A stretch of DNA of 64,000 bases from JBBDWK01 sp040902885 (GCA_040902885.1 JBBDWK010000084.1:25380-89379), one strand, 5' to 3'. Numbered from the stretch's first letter, positions 26,008-35,101 are shown. The notes: generated by a model not told the origin, from the letters alone. Made by a program: numbers and translations.

Positions 26008-26168
26008 ACATCGGTTGAGGACTCATAACGTCCCTTACACATGAACTGCATCCCGAATTCCAAAGCGGTGCAGGAATCGACCATTGAGAAGTCCTTTGGA
26101 ATGGGCAGCGGCCAGGACAGGGAGATTCGAAAGCGGGTAAGAATGCCGGGATGTAAGGATTACGGCGG

Positions 26169-26540
26169 TCAGCGCGATTGTGACCCGGGCAACCGAACCA
26201 TCAGCACGCGATCAACGGTAACCACGCTGGCGTGGCCGCCCCATTCGTGCTCAGCGCCGATCGTGCGGAGGACCAGCGGCGTGACGTTCTCCGGAATCGC
26301 CGGATGAATTCGAAACAAAATCACGCCGCTCTGCTGGAGCGGCTGTCGCCGCTGAATCGCGATCTGCCAGAAATCCTTGTCGAGGGTCAACAAAACCCGG
26401 CCCTCGGCTTCCGCGCGATCCAGGAGCGCGGTGTCCGTGCTGCCGGAATAGCGAGTCCGCGCCCACGTCACGTCGTGACCGTCCTCGCGCAACGCTTCAA
26501 TCGTTGGCAGTGGGAAATTCTCGTCCGCGAGCAGCCGCAT
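26169..26540 (-). CDS. DUF5615 PIN-like toxin component
   Basis: A 123-residue protein starting MRLLADENFPLPTIEALRE, with D6/E7 of the L-A-D-E-N motif and a second acidic block VLLTLDKDFWQIA. These are the acidic residues of the Mut7-C/DUF5615 PIN-like fold, an RNase-type toxin family. An in-frame ATG 60 bases upstream lies inside the preceding gene and is unlikely. It is coupled to a DUF433 gene (TGATG overlap), the standard antitoxin-toxin pair. Its C-terminus (HASVVTVDRVLMVRLPG) is typical of the family. Confidence 0.85.
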   Translation of the reverse strand: MRLLADENFPLPTIEALREDGHDVTWARTRYSGSTDTALLDRAEAEGRVLLTLDKDFWQIAIQRRQPLQQSGVILFRIHPAIPENVTPLVLRTIGAEHEWGGHASVVTVDRVLMVRLPGSQSR

Positions 26541-26770
26541 CAAACAGGAACAGGGTACGCTTTGTACTCGTGGGCAAGATAGCTCGCGTATGCCAGGCAC
26601 GCGAGAATGTCCTCGCGTGTCAGCCCCGGATAGTTGTCGAGGACTTGCGATTCCGATTGGCCGGCCGCGAGCAGTTCGAGAATGAACTCCACCGCCAGGC
26701 GCGTGCCCCGGACGACAGGTTTACCCGCCAGGATCTCGGGGTCGATCACGATGCGCTCAGACCAGGACAT
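26540..26770 (-). CDS. DUF433 antitoxin component
   Basis: A 76-residue protein starting MSWSERIVIDPEILAGKPVVRG. The I-D-P-E-I-L-x-G-K-P-x-V-R-G-T-R-L block and NYPGLTREDILACLAYA are diagnostic of DUF433, a small winged-helix-like family that accompanies DUF5615 toxins. The later of two in-frame ATGs was chosen because the conserved region starts there. Its TGA overlaps the ATG of the toxin gene. It probably neutralises the toxin and represses the pair. Confidence 0.87.
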   Translation of the reverse strand: MSWSERIVIDPEILAGKPVVRGTRLAVEFILELLAAGQSESQVLDNYPGLTREDILACLAYASYLAHEYKAYPVPV

Positions 26771-26813
26771 GCCCTGATGATACCCCAATGCCGGTGCTCG
26801 ACAACCCATTGAT

Positions 26814-26837
26814 CTCCAAGTCCAAGTTTTCTTGGAG
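26814..26837 (-). terminator. Hairpin just downstream of tRNA-Ile2 (possible processing or termination signal)
   Basis: CTCCAAG at 26814-26820 can pair with CTTGGAG at 26831-26837; a tighter alternative pairs TCCAAG (26821-26826) with CTTGGA around a four-base loop. It begins two bases after the tRNA CCA end. There is no run of U after it on the minus strand, so intrinsic termination is doubtful. Confidence 0.35.
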
Positions 26838-26839
26838 TC

Positions 26840-26915
<76 letters not shown>

Positions 26916-26971
26916 TTTTTCGCAGTCTAGCACGCTGTCTCCCGCCGCCCGCGGCGTGGTAAAACTCAGGT

Positions 26972-28072
26972 ATGCCCTCCTTCGCGGTGGAAACGCCTCA
27001 GAGCCGCTACGTCGTTACCGTGGAGCGGGGCCTTCTCGCGCAAGCCGCCGGATTCCTTCCCGCCAGGACCGGCAAGATCTTCGTGGTTTCAACCGAAGAT
27101 GTGTGGAAGCATCAGGGTCCAACGCTCCAGCGCGGTCTTGAAGGAGTCCCGCACGAAGTTCTGTTTCTCCCCGGTGGCGAGGAGCGGAAGCGTTTGGCGC
27201 CGCTCGAGGTGTTGGCCGGACAGATGGTATCGCGCGGCGGCGACCGCTCCAGCATCGTGATCGCGTTCGGCGGCGGCATAGTCAACGACATGGCCGGGTT
27301 CCTGGCGGCCATCTTCATGCGCGGCGTGCCGGTGATCCAGATCCCCACCACGCTGCTCGCCCAGGTGGATGCGGCGATCGGCGGCAAAACAGGCGTGAAC
27401 CTTGTGGAGGGCAAGAACCTCATTGGCAGCTTTCACCAGCCCCTCGCGGTCCTGGTCGATCCGGCAGCCATCGACACGCTGCCCAACCGCGAGTACCGCG
27501 CGGGACTTTTTGAAGTTGTCAAATACGGCGTCATCCGCAGCGAGCCTCTGTTCCGTCTGCTCTACGACCGCCACGCCGACGTTCTGGCACGCGTCCCCGA
27601 AGCGGTGGACGAGATCATCGCGGAATCCGTGCGCATCAAGGCCGAAGTGGTCTCCGCCGACGAGCGCGAATCGGACCTGCGCCGCATTCTGAACTTCGGG
27701 CACACCTTCGGGCACGCGCTGGAAGCCGAGACTGCATACGCGCGCTTCCTGCACGGCGAAGCGGTGGGGTGGGGCATGTGCGCCGCTACGTATCTCGCCC
27801 AACAGACCGGCCTGCTGCGCTCCGAAGACGCCGTGGATATTCTCGAAGCGATCCGGCGCTACGGGCCGATTCCCCCCGTCCGGCAGATACCGGCCGAGAA
27901 CCTCTTCAATCGTCTCGCAAAAGATAAAAAGACGATTCAAGGCAAGGTGCATTTCGTGCTTCCCGAAAAAATCGGGGTGGTGCGAGTGCTCGCGGGCATC
28001 GATCCCGCCGACGCACTGCGGGCCATCCAGGAGGCTCTCAACGCCGACATTGCGGGGAATGCACGGGCGTGA
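26972..28072 (+). CDS. aroB: 3-dehydroquinate synthase
   Basis: A 366-residue cytoplasmic enzyme that converts DAHP to 3-dehydroquinate, step two of the shikimate pathway. It shows the NAD-binding GGGIVNDMAGFLA, the loop RGVPVIQIPTTLLAQVDAAIGGKTGVN, the substrate block GMFEVVKYG-like AGLFEVVKYGVI, and the metal ligands in RRILNFGHTFGHALE and RFLHGEAVGWGM. Length is normal. Its stop overlaps the GTG start of the menaquinone/ubiquinone methyltransferase gene by four bases, linking chorismate supply to quinone synthesis. Confidence 0.96.
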   Translation: MPSFAVETPQSRYVVTVERGLLAQAAGFLPARTGKIFVVSTEDVWKHQGPTLQRGLEGVPHEVLFLPGGEERKRLAPLEVLAGQMVSRGGDRSSIVIAFGGGIVNDMAGFLAAIFMRGVPVIQIPTTLLAQVDAAIGGKTGVNLVEGKNLIGSFHQPLAVLVDPAAIDTLPNREYRAGLFEVVKYGVIRSEPLFRLLYDRHADVLARVPEAVDEIIAESVRIKAEVVSADERESDLRRILNFGHTFGHALEAETAYARFLHGEAVGWGMCAATYLAQQTGLLRSEDAVDILEAIRRYGPIPPVRQIPAENLFNRLAKDKKTIQGKVHFVLPEKIGVVRVLAGIDPADALRAIQEALNADIAGNARA

Positions 28073-28809
28073 AAGGAACCACCCCGGCCGGCGCCGCCTC
28101 CGAGCTTGAAGCGGCACAGTGGGTGCGCGGCATGTTCGGGCGGGTGGCGGCACGCTACGATCTTGCCAATCATCTGCTCTCCTGCAACATCGACCGTTAC
28201 TGGCGCGCACACACCGTGCGCCGCCTCAAAAGCGTTTGGCAAAATCCCGATGCGCGCGTTCTGGATCTCTGCTGCGGAACCGCGGATCTGCTGCTGGCGC
28301 TCGAAAAAGCGCGCCCGCCAAACGGCAGCGTTGTACTCGGCAGCGATTTTTGTCACCCGATGCTGACACGGGCCGCGCGCAAGATTGAGGACCGGCGCCT
28401 CCTTCCGCGCCTGGTGGAAGCCGACGCGCTGCAACTTCCGTTTGCCGGCAGTATGCTGGACGGCGTCGCGGTGGCTTTCGGTTTTCGCAATCTCGCTAAT
28501 TATCAAAAGGGCCTGGAAGAGATGCGCCGCATATTGAAACCTGGAGGCATCGCGGCGATCCTCGAATTTTCGCAGCCTCCCCATCCGGCCTTCGCGTGGC
28601 TATACAACCTCTACTCGCGCCGCCTGCTGCCGTTGCTGGGTGGCGCGATCTCGGGTTCCCGCGACGCCTACGCCTACTTGCCGGAATCGGTTCGCAAATT
28701 TCCCTCGGCGGAAGAGTTGGCGCGCCGCATGGAAGAGGCGGGCTTCCGCGAAGTGGAGTTCGAAAGGCTGACCGGAGGAATTGTCGCGCTGCACCTGGGG
28801 CGCGTTTAG
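28069..28809 (+). CDS. ubiE/menG: Demethylmenaquinone/ubiquinone methyltransferase
   Basis: A 246-residue class I SAM methyltransferase of the UbiE/MenG/COQ5 family: FGRVAARYDLANHLLS and RYWRAHTVRR at the N-terminus, SAM motif I VLDLCCGTADLLLAL (about residue 65), DALQLPFAGSMLDGVAVAFGFRN, MRRILKPGG and the closing YAYLPESVRKFPSAEELARRMEEAGF. It methylates the quinone ring in the last step of menaquinone (or ubiquinone) synthesis; menaquinone is more likely in this phylum. The GTG start overlaps the aroB stop. Confidence 0.94.
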   Translation: MKGTTPAGAASELEAAQWVRGMFGRVAARYDLANHLLSCNIDRYWRAHTVRRLKSVWQNPDARVLDLCCGTADLLLALEKARPPNGSVVLGSDFCHPMLTRAARKIEDRRLLPRLVEADALQLPFAGSMLDGVAVAFGFRNLANYQKGLEEMRRILKPGGIAAILEFSQPPHPAFAWLYNLYSRRLLPLLGGAISGSRDAYAYLPESVRKFPSAEELARRMEEAGFREVEFERLTGGIVALHLGRV

Positions 28810-28857
28810 CGTGAGTGGAGTGGGCTTGAGCCCGCGGTTGGACCGGTTTCCCGAGGG

Positions 28858-29154
28858 TCAGAAGGCGGCGGCGCGCTCGATGGCGGCTTCCAGTTCCGCC
28901 TTTCCGAGCGTTGTGCTCACAAACAACTCCTGCCGTGCGCCGGCGCTGAGCGCGATCGCCTTCCATCCGTTCTGGACGGGAACCGTCACGCGCACTTTGA
29001 CCGGGCCGCGCGCATCCCTCACCTGGCGGATGACGCCCGGAATCACCGAGCGAATTTCGGGATTCTGCCGCAGAAGGCGTTCGAGAAGATCGCGCACGCC
29101 GTCGATAATACTGTGCTCAATTTTGAGCTTGCCCTTCGCGGCGCGCAATCGCAT
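28858..29154 (-). CDS. DUF2103 family protein
   Basis: A 98-residue protein: KLKIEHSIIDGVRDLLERLL followed by PEIRSVIPGVIRQVR and a strand-rich end (VKVRVTVPVQNGWKAIALSAGARQELFV). This matches DUF2103, described only as a predicted metal-binding family, here without an extra Cys/His motif. It follows the CDP-alcohol phosphatidyltransferase gene by three bases and is presumably co-transcribed. Function unknown. Confidence 0.75.
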   Translation of the reverse strand: MRLRAAKGKLKIEHSIIDGVRDLLERLLRQNPEIRSVIPGVIRQVRDARGPVKVRVTVPVQNGWKAIALSAGARQELFVSTTLGKAELEAAIERAAAF

Positions 29155-29157
29155 GAA

Positions 29158-29793
29158 TCACGAGCGGCGGGAAGTAAAGTGCTCGGGGGCGCCCCGAAGC
29201 TGCGCGTCTTCCAGACGCCGGGTTTCCTGCCAGGTGTATATCATGCGGTGGATCACGGTGATGTTGGAGAACGCCGCGATCACCCACAGCACGGGCGCGA
29301 ACTTATCGAACAGCGCGGCGATAATGAGAAGCACCACGCGCTCGGGCCGCTCCATGAATCCCACCTTGCAGCGCGGAATGCTGTTCTCGGCGCGGGCGCG
29401 GGTGTAGCTGACCATCACCGAGCCGGTCATTACAACGGCCGTGAGCACCACATAGAAGAAACGGTTGACGGAGGCGTAATAGACCAGCAGGCCCATCAGC
29501 AGGATCAGGTCGGAATAGCGGTCTACGACGGAATCGAAGAAGCCGCCGAAGCGCGTCACTCGGTTGGTCTCGCGGGCCACAGGGCCATCCACCAGGTCGA
29601 ACACCGCGGCGGCGAGCATGATCAGGCCGGCGGCGAAAAATTTGCCCGCCGCCAGTTGCGCGGCCGCAACCCCATTGATCACCAGACCGATAAAAGTGAG
29701 CGCGTTGGGATGAATCCTGGAAAGAGCGAGGCTGCGAACGATCAATTTTAAAATCGCTCCGCACACCGCTCCAATCGCGCGCGTATACGTCAT
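29158..29793 (-). CDS. CDP-alcohol phosphatidyltransferase
   Basis: About 211 residues with six membrane helices. The catalytic CDP-alcohol phosphotransferase motif is complete: D-G-P-V-A-R-E-T-N-R-V-T-R-F-G-G-F-F-D-S then VVDRYSD, giving D-G-x2-A-R-x8-G-x3-D-x3-D. The ATG at 29793 is preceded by GGGAG; starts further upstream (to 29859) lack a ribosome site. It transfers a phosphoalcohol onto CDP-diacylglycerol; the product (phosphatidylinositol phosphate, phosphatidylglycerol phosphate or an ether lipid) is not determined by the sequence. Upstream, 29794-30061 holds only the divergent promoter region of the cold-shock gene. Confidence 0.9.
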   Translation of the reverse strand: MTYTRAIGAVCGAILKLIVRSLALSRIHPNALTFIGLVINGVAAAQLAAGKFFAAGLIMLAAAVFDLVDGPVARETNRVTRFGGFFDSVVDRYSDLILLMGLLVYYASVNRFFYVVLTAVVMTGSVMVSYTRARAENSIPRCKVGFMERPERVVLLIIAALFDKFAPVLWVIAAFSNITVIHRMIYTWQETRRLEDAQLRGAPEHFTSRRS

Positions 29794-30061
29794 GAATCTG
29801 GCTCCCGCGAACAATTTATGATAGCTCATCGCGAGCGGGAAGTTGTGGAAATTTAGCAAGCCCGCTTACCCCGCTTTTGATGCCCGCCCCCGCCGGCTGA
29901 ACAATTCTTGCTTGACGGAGTACCGGCCATCTGAGAGAATTGGGCTGTAGTTTGAAATCGTTGCCCGCGCCCTCGCTTCCTTTTACAAAGAAAAAGTAGG
30001 GTAGAGAGTTCGTAACGTATAGCGTGCGTCAACTTGCCGGGTGCCGAATCAGGAGAATGTA

Positions 30062-30265
30062 GTGAAAGAGAAGGGTTTAGTTAAGTGGTTTAACGCCGCG
30101 AAGGGCTATGGATTCATCCAGCGCTCCACCGGCGACGATGTTTTTGTTCATTTTTCGGCCATCCAGACGAACGGATACCGGTCGCTGGATGAGGGGGCAG
30201 AGGTGGAATTCGAGGTCAAGCAGGGTCCTAAGGGACTGCAGGCCGAAAACGTGAATTGCCTCTGA
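30062..30265 (+). CDS. Cold-shock protein (CspA family)
   Basis: A 67-residue single cold-shock domain: KGLVKWFNAAKGYGFIQ (RNP1) and DDVFVHFSAIQ (RNP2), ending GPKGLQAENVNCL. It binds single-stranded RNA/DNA and unwinds mRNA secondary structure. The start is the GTG at 30062 because AGGAG lies six bases upstream (30051-30055); a reading from GTG at 30041 would put that site inside the gene. The AT-richer 5' region (about 29980-30040) may be a long leader, as is common in cold-shock genes. A strong terminator follows. Confidence 0.95.
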   Translation: MKEKGLVKWFNAAKGYGFIQRSTGDDVFVHFSAIQTNGYRSLDEGAEVEFEVKQGPKGLQAENVNCL

Positions 30266-30290
30266 ACGAACGATCAGTTTGGAATTTCGC

Positions 30291-30323
30291 AGGCCGCCCG
30301 ATGAGGCGGCCTCTTTTGTTTTT
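30291..30323 (+). terminator. Rho-independent terminator of the cold-shock gene
   Basis: AGGCCGCC (30291-30298) pairs perfectly with GGCGGCCT (30305-30312) around a six-base loop, followed by CTTTTGTTTTT. It lies 25 bases after the cold-shock stop and abuts the stop of the convergent Asp-box gene; the opposite strand has no T-run. Confidence 0.92.
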
Positions 30324-31605
30324 AGCGCGTCTCCGCCAGAGCCCGCCCACGGAGTAGATAAGCCTTCGGGCCTTCCCCACTATTCTCGCTCCAGCCCAGG
30401 AAAATACGACCGCTCAATCCGAGCGCGGCCGTCGGATAATTCGCATTCGCCTTTCCGCCGCCCGCGCGTACCAGCGAAGACAAATTGCCGTCCGGGTAGA
30501 TTTCGCGGTAATAGGTGACGAACTTTCCCCAGCCTTTGGCGCTTTTCTCGTCGCGCGCCTGAAACACCAGCGCTAACTTGCCATCGCTGCCGGTTAAGTA
30601 GGGGTGTGTGGGATCGAGAGTGGTCCCAGACACCCGCTGCCTGGGCTGGAAGGTGCGGCCGCCATCGGTCGATTTCGTCAGATATATGGCCGGATCGTCA
30701 CCGCCCTCGCTGAACCAGGTCACCCAGAGCGTCCCGCCGAGCGATGCCAGCGATGGGCCGACGTGCGGACAGCCGTTCAGCTTCCAGCCATCGCGCGCCG
30801 CCAGCGCGGGTTTGGTCCACGTTGCGCCCCGGTCGCTCGACACGGAAGTGGTGATATCGCGGAGGTCGCCCTCCTCTACCCCCCGCCAGGCCAGAACGAT
30901 GTTGCCTTGCGAGAAGCCGATGCTGACCCGGCAGCACGGGCACACATTTCCGGCAACGCGGACGTTCTTCTCGAAGGTCCTGCCATTATTGAGCGATCTG
31001 GAGATATAGATGGCGGAGGTCCCCGCCATGCTGCCGTGCGTGCCATGACCGGCATGCCCGCCGCCTGCCGCCGGTTTCTCTCGTCCGTCGAGCCATGCGG
31101 CGTAAATCGTCCCGTCGGGTCCCACGGCCGCGCCCTGGAAGGAGTGTGAAGCCGGGAGGCTGTCGTCGTTCAACGTAATGGCGGGCGCCCACTCGGGGTT
31201 CATGCCGTTGGCGCGGGAGAAACGGATCAAACTGGCCGAAGTTGCGCGGGCGTCCTTCGCGCTCCAGATGGCGTACAGGTCGCGCTCCCCGGGCGAGGCG
31301 AGCAGTTGCGGGCTGTTTTCGCCGTGGTCGCTCACCTCGCCAGGCTTGTCGTTGACGCGGACCGGATCGGTAAACGTATCGCCAAGGTCGTTCGACGCTT
31401 GAAAGTAGAGGTCCTGCGCCTTCGTGAAGGTCATGAGCAATCCATGCTGCCTGCGTGGAAGGAACTGAGGACTCCTGCCCGCGCCGATCAGGCGCGGCTC
31501 GTCTTCGAACACCAGCTTGCGCGCCGGTGCGTCGCGTGCAATCAAGGCCGCCGCGGCAACGGCGGCCAGACTCAACAGAGCTGCGGAAACGCGTTGTTTC
31601 GTCAT
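30322..31605 (-). CDS. Exported sialidase-fold (Asp-box) protein with His- and Cys-rich metal-like sites
   Basis: A 427-residue protein with a signal peptide/anchor (about 1-28). Four Asp-boxes of the S-x-D/N-x-G-x-T-F/W type (SNDLGDTF, SLNNGRTF, SSDRGATW, STDGGRTF) show a six-bladed sialidase-like propeller. The catalytic residues of true sialidases are not evident. Two insertions look metal-binding: GGGHAGHGTHG (H184, H187, H190) and NVCPCCRVS (C222, C224, C225). It is the last gene of a leftward set with an Oar-like receptor (nine bases upstream) and a Cys-rich small protein. A role in binding or sensing an exported metal such as copper is an inference from these residues. Confidence 0.75.
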   Translation of the reverse strand: MTKQRVSAALLSLAAVAAAALIARDAPARKLVFEDEPRLIGAGRSPQFLPRRQHGLLMTFTKAQDLYFQASNDLGDTFTDPVRVNDKPGEVSDHGENSPQLLASPGERDLYAIWSAKDARATSASLIRFSRANGMNPEWAPAITLNDDSLPASHSFQGAAVGPDGTIYAAWLDGREKPAAGGGHAGHGTHGSMAGTSAIYISRSLNNGRTFEKNVRVAGNVCPCCRVSIGFSQGNIVLAWRGVEEGDLRDITTSVSSDRGATWTKPALAARDGWKLNGCPHVGPSLASLGGTLWVTWFSEGGDDPAIYLTKSTDGGRTFQPRQRVSGTTLDPTHPYLTGSDGKLALVFQARDEKSAKGWGKFVTYYREIYPDGNLSSLVRAGGGKANANYPTAALGLSGRIFLGWSENSGEGPKAYLLRGRALAETR

Positions 31606-31614
31606 GATGAATCC

Positions 31615-34524
31615 CTAAAATGTCACCTTCAAGCCCAGTTGCATCTGCCGGGAATCCAGCGCGGAAACAGCCTGCCCGAAATTGCGCGAGCCGAGCAGAC
31701 CGTCCGGCAGGTCGTAATTCACCTTGTTGAACAGGTTGAAAGTTTCCGCGCGAAATTGGAGCTGCGCCCGCTCTCGCACGCGAAAGCTCTTGCCCAGAGA
31801 AACGTTGAATTGAACAACGCCCGCGGCGCGCTCGGTATTGCGGCCGATATTGCCCAGGGCGCCGCCCGCCGGCGTCAGTTGTTGCGCCGTGAAGCCTTCA
31901 GCCAGGCGGATGGCCTCGCGGTTGGACCCGCCTAGCCGCACGAGACTGCCCGGGATGTTGAGAATCCGGTTGCTGTTGGACCCAGCGGGATTGTCGGTGC
32001 CCGAGAACAAGGTGTACGGGCGTCCGCTGGTGACGTTCGCGATGCCCAGCACCTGCCAGCCGCCAAGCCATCGGTTTTTGCGGAAGACCGGAAGATCGTA
32101 AGTGTAGAAGACGTTCAGCAGGTGGCGCGTGTCGAAATCGGAGGGCCCGCGGTTGAGACGCAGATTGGTCTCGTCAATGGGAAGAATGGTTCTCTCGATT
32201 CCGGTGTTGCTGGATGGGTAGTCGCTGACCGTGTCGAGCGATTTCCCGAACGTGTAGGTTGTCCGCAGAGAGAAGCCGCTCCGCCGCCAGCTCAAGCTGG
32301 CTTCGACCGCGTCGTAACGGGAAGTCGTGTCCGTGCGGAGGTTGTTGATCACGCCCACGCTGGTGTCGGGGCGCTGTTCCTGCGGAAGGCCGTCGCCGCC
32401 GTTGGGAAGCGCGTTACGCGGCAGCTTCACGCCGGCCGTGCCCAGATACCCCAGGCCGGCGACGATGCCGGGACCGAAAAGTTCCCGTTCCACGCGCAGC
32501 GTGAAGTGCTGGGCATAGGGAGTGCGGACGTTGGCGTCCGGAATGACCAGTCCGCTGGGAATAGCCGCCTGCGCGTTTGCCAGGAGGTTTGGAAGTTCGG
32601 GACGCGCCGCCACCAGATTCTGGATCAAAGGTGGGTTGAAGCGCGTAAGCCCGATGAAGGAAAGCTCCAGAAGGTTGTAGTGGATCCCATATCCCCCGCG
32701 CACGACCGTCTTGCCGGCTCTATCGGCCCGCCACGCAAGCGAGATGCGCGGCGCGACGTTGTTGCGGTCGCCGTGGAAGCGGTAGCGCTGCTCGATCAGC
32801 CCGTTCACCTCGTACGGCACTGTGTTCAACTCATAGCGAACTCCCAGGTTCAAGGTGAGCCGCGGGTGAATCTGCCAGTCGTCCTGGAAGTACGTATTGA
32901 ACTCGGTAGAACGCAGTCCGGCAAAGGGATTGCCGACGTTGCGAGAGTATGCCACGGGGCGGCCGCCGAGAAAATCGGCGATGCTCAGAAAACGAAGCTG
33001 GCCAACAAACGCGTTGTTGAAGCGCCCATTGTTCAACTGCTGGCGCCGCGCGGCAACGCCCATCTTCAGCGCATGGCCGCCGCGCCGTACCGAAAAATCG
33101 TCGCTCCACTGGAAGCTGTTCTGGAAACTGCGCTGAGCCATGAAGCTGAAATGGCCGAGAGAACTCAGACCGCTCGTGACAACCTGGCCCACCTCACCGT
33201 TCACTGCCGGGTCGCCGAGCTGCAAGGGATCGTCGAAGGCATCCAGAATCTTGAAGCGCGTGAACTGAAAACGCGCCTCGTTGAGAACTTCGGCGGAGGG
33301 CGACCAACTGTGATGCGCGGAGTGGCTCTGCGATCCGATGTCCCGGTGCCCGCGGCTGAGCGCCGCGCCGGCCGTCGTCTCGGTGTAGGTATCCAGATAG
33401 AGCGAGCGTGCAAACAGGCGCTGGTTCGAACTGAGATTATGGTCGGCTCGTACCAGGAAGGTGTGCAGAGAGCCGTTCTGTCCCACGTTGCTCCGAAACA
33501 GATTCGTGCCGGGCAGATTGGGGTCCGGGTACATGGCGGCCAGAGGCTGCACGGACGGCGCCGCTTGCGCCTTCTGCCCGGGCGTCAACGTCTGGACCGT
33601 GGAGACGGCGGAAGCGCGCCGCACATAAGTCTCGAAGTTGCCGAAGAGGTAGCTTGTGTCTTTCCGGAGCGGCCCTCCGAGAGTGGCGCCGGCCTGATGG
33701 GTTTTCAGGGGAGGACGGGCTAGGTCGAAGGTATTGCGCGCGCTGAGCGCCTCATTGCGCAGGTACTCATAGGCCGAGCCGTGCCATTCGTTCGAGCCGC
33801 GCTTTGTGACCATGCTCACGATGGCGCCGTTGTTCCGCCCGTACTCGGCCTTGTAGTTGTGAGTGAGCACCTGCATACCTTCCAGCGCTTCGACTGAGAC
33901 AAGCTGCTCGCTGGTCCCCCGGCCCATGAGTAATCCGCCCTCGACCTCGTTGTAGTCGTTCGAATCGATCTGGTAGCTGTTGTTCCGCGAGCGTGCGCCG
34001 GCCACGGCGAAAGGCCGGTGAGCCGCGTAAGTAGGCGTGACCGCCGGAGTGAGAAAGACCTGTGTGCGAAAATTGCGGCCCTGTCCGCCGGAGAGATTCG
34101 GCAGATCGTTCATCTCGAGGGCGTTGAAAGTTTTGCCGGTCCCGCCTGCATCCAGGTTCAGGTCGGAGACTCCTTCCGCCGTGACGGTAATCTCCTGCTT
34201 GCCGGACTCCGGCTGCAGCTCCATCGTCAGCGACCGGCTCTGCCCGACGGTTAGCGGAACCGACTCGAACACCAATCGGGAGAATCCCGGAGCGGCGGCG
34301 GTTACCGTGTACTCGCCGGTGGGGATGCTGGGAATCCGGAAGCCGCCCCGGACGTCCGTGAGCAGCTTGAGCCGCTCATTCGTGCCCTTATTGACCACCA
34401 CCACTTCCGCGCCTTGCACCACCAGACCTTGAGGGTCCAGCACGACGCCCCAAAGAGCCGCATTGATGCTCTGCGCCATGGACACGCCGCAACCGAATAG
34501 AAGAAGAATGACAACGCGACGCAT
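31615..34524 (-). CDS. Oar-like TonB-dependent outer-membrane receptor
   Basis: A 969-residue outer-membrane protein. A signal peptide is followed by a carboxypeptidase-regulatory-like domain (about 20-110: LWGVVLDPQGLVVQGAEVVVV), a plug region (NNSYQIDSNDYNEVEGG) and a long beta-barrel with aromatic girdles ending QMQLGLKVTF, a good BAM signal with terminal Phe. It belongs to the large Oar-like group of Acidobacteriota receptors. It lies between a Cys-rich exported protein and a propeller with CPCC and His clusters, so a metal or metal-complex substrate is suggested. It is shorter than the other three receptors in the window. Confidence 0.9.
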   Translation of the reverse strand: MRRVVILLLFGCGVSMAQSINAALWGVVLDPQGLVVQGAEVVVVNKGTNERLKLLTDVRGGFRIPSIPTGEYTVTAAAPGFSRLVFESVPLTVGQSRSLTMELQPESGKQEITVTAEGVSDLNLDAGGTGKTFNALEMNDLPNLSGGQGRNFRTQVFLTPAVTPTYAAHRPFAVAGARSRNNSYQIDSNDYNEVEGGLLMGRGTSEQLVSVEALEGMQVLTHNYKAEYGRNNGAIVSMVTKRGSNEWHGSAYEYLRNEALSARNTFDLARPPLKTHQAGATLGGPLRKDTSYLFGNFETYVRRASAVSTVQTLTPGQKAQAAPSVQPLAAMYPDPNLPGTNLFRSNVGQNGSLHTFLVRADHNLSSNQRLFARSLYLDTYTETTAGAALSRGHRDIGSQSHSAHHSWSPSAEVLNEARFQFTRFKILDAFDDPLQLGDPAVNGEVGQVVTSGLSSLGHFSFMAQRSFQNSFQWSDDFSVRRGGHALKMGVAARRQQLNNGRFNNAFVGQLRFLSIADFLGGRPVAYSRNVGNPFAGLRSTEFNTYFQDDWQIHPRLTLNLGVRYELNTVPYEVNGLIEQRYRFHGDRNNVAPRISLAWRADRAGKTVVRGGYGIHYNLLELSFIGLTRFNPPLIQNLVAARPELPNLLANAQAAIPSGLVIPDANVRTPYAQHFTLRVERELFGPGIVAGLGYLGTAGVKLPRNALPNGGDGLPQEQRPDTSVGVINNLRTDTTSRYDAVEASLSWRRSGFSLRTTYTFGKSLDTVSDYPSSNTGIERTILPIDETNLRLNRGPSDFDTRHLLNVFYTYDLPVFRKNRWLGGWQVLGIANVTSGRPYTLFSGTDNPAGSNSNRILNIPGSLVRLGGSNREAIRLAEGFTAQQLTPAGGALGNIGRNTERAAGVVQFNVSLGKSFRVRERAQLQFRAETFNLFNKVNYDLPDGLLGSRNFGQAVSALDSRQMQLGLKVTF

Positions 34525-34567
34525 TTACGTCCTCCTTTGGCACTAACCCAAAGCACAAACAGGCTGA

Positions 34568-34960
34568 TTAGTGAGAGGGAGGAGGACGCTGATAGAGGAA
34601 TGCGAGGTAGGAAGAATAGCTGGCCGCTACAGACGTATTGATCGACGTTTCGGGAGACTCATCCGAAGCCGATGGCTCGAATGCGGAAACCGGAAGAGCC
34701 GGCGACGGAGCTTGCGTGAGGGCGCCAGGAAACTGGCATTGGCGCTGGCAATCCGGAATGGCCTTGAATGCCGGCACATCGGAAGCCGGCTTCTTGCAGC
34801 AGCACGGCCCCTTCCGGGAACAACAGGTCTTGGCAGTCTCGCTGGTGATCGCGGCGACTGGGAGGACGTAGACCGCCCCCAGCAGCGGTAAAATCAAGCC
34901 GGCGAGGACACGACGAGCGCTCGCTTTGGCCCAACTGTCGCGCTTGGCAGGGCGGTTCAC
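34568..34960 (-). CDS. Cys-rich exported or membrane-anchored small protein
   Basis: A 130-residue protein with a hydrophobic N-terminal segment (about 18-40) and then a cysteine cluster TCCSRKGPCCCKKP (C46, C47, C53-C55) and a second pair CQRQC (C71, C75). The rest is low-complexity Pro/Ser/Ala. Seven cysteines in 30 residues suggest metal binding or a disulfide knot in the periplasm. It is the first gene of the leftward set with the receptor and the CPCC/His propeller. I do not recognise a named family. The 141 bases upstream hold divergent promoters shared with the ThuA-like gene. Confidence 0.6.
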   Translation of the reverse strand: MNRPAKRDSWAKASARRVLAGLILPLLGAVYVLPVAAITSETAKTCCSRKGPCCCKKPASDVPAFKAIPDCQRQCQFPGALTQAPSPALPVSAFEPSASDESPETSINTSVAASYSSYLAFLYQRPPPSH

Positions 34961-35101
34961 CTTCGTGCCGAAGTTAGCAGTTGCGCGCGGCGGTTGTCAA
35001 TCGCTTGGTAGATCGAATATTGCGGAGTCCCGCCCACCGGCCTCAGAATTCCCCTGCAACGGTACAATGGCTTGAGAATTGGGGAGAAAGGAGAACGGTA
35101 G

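Noticed and set aside
26540..26770. Insertion-sequence remnant between DUF433 and tRNA-Ile2
   Set aside because: The small inverted repeat at 26814-26837 has no partner or target duplication; more likely a transcript hairpin.
32122..33723. 533-codon plus-strand frame
   Set aside because: Antisense to the Oar-like receptor barrel; composition is that of a shadow frame.
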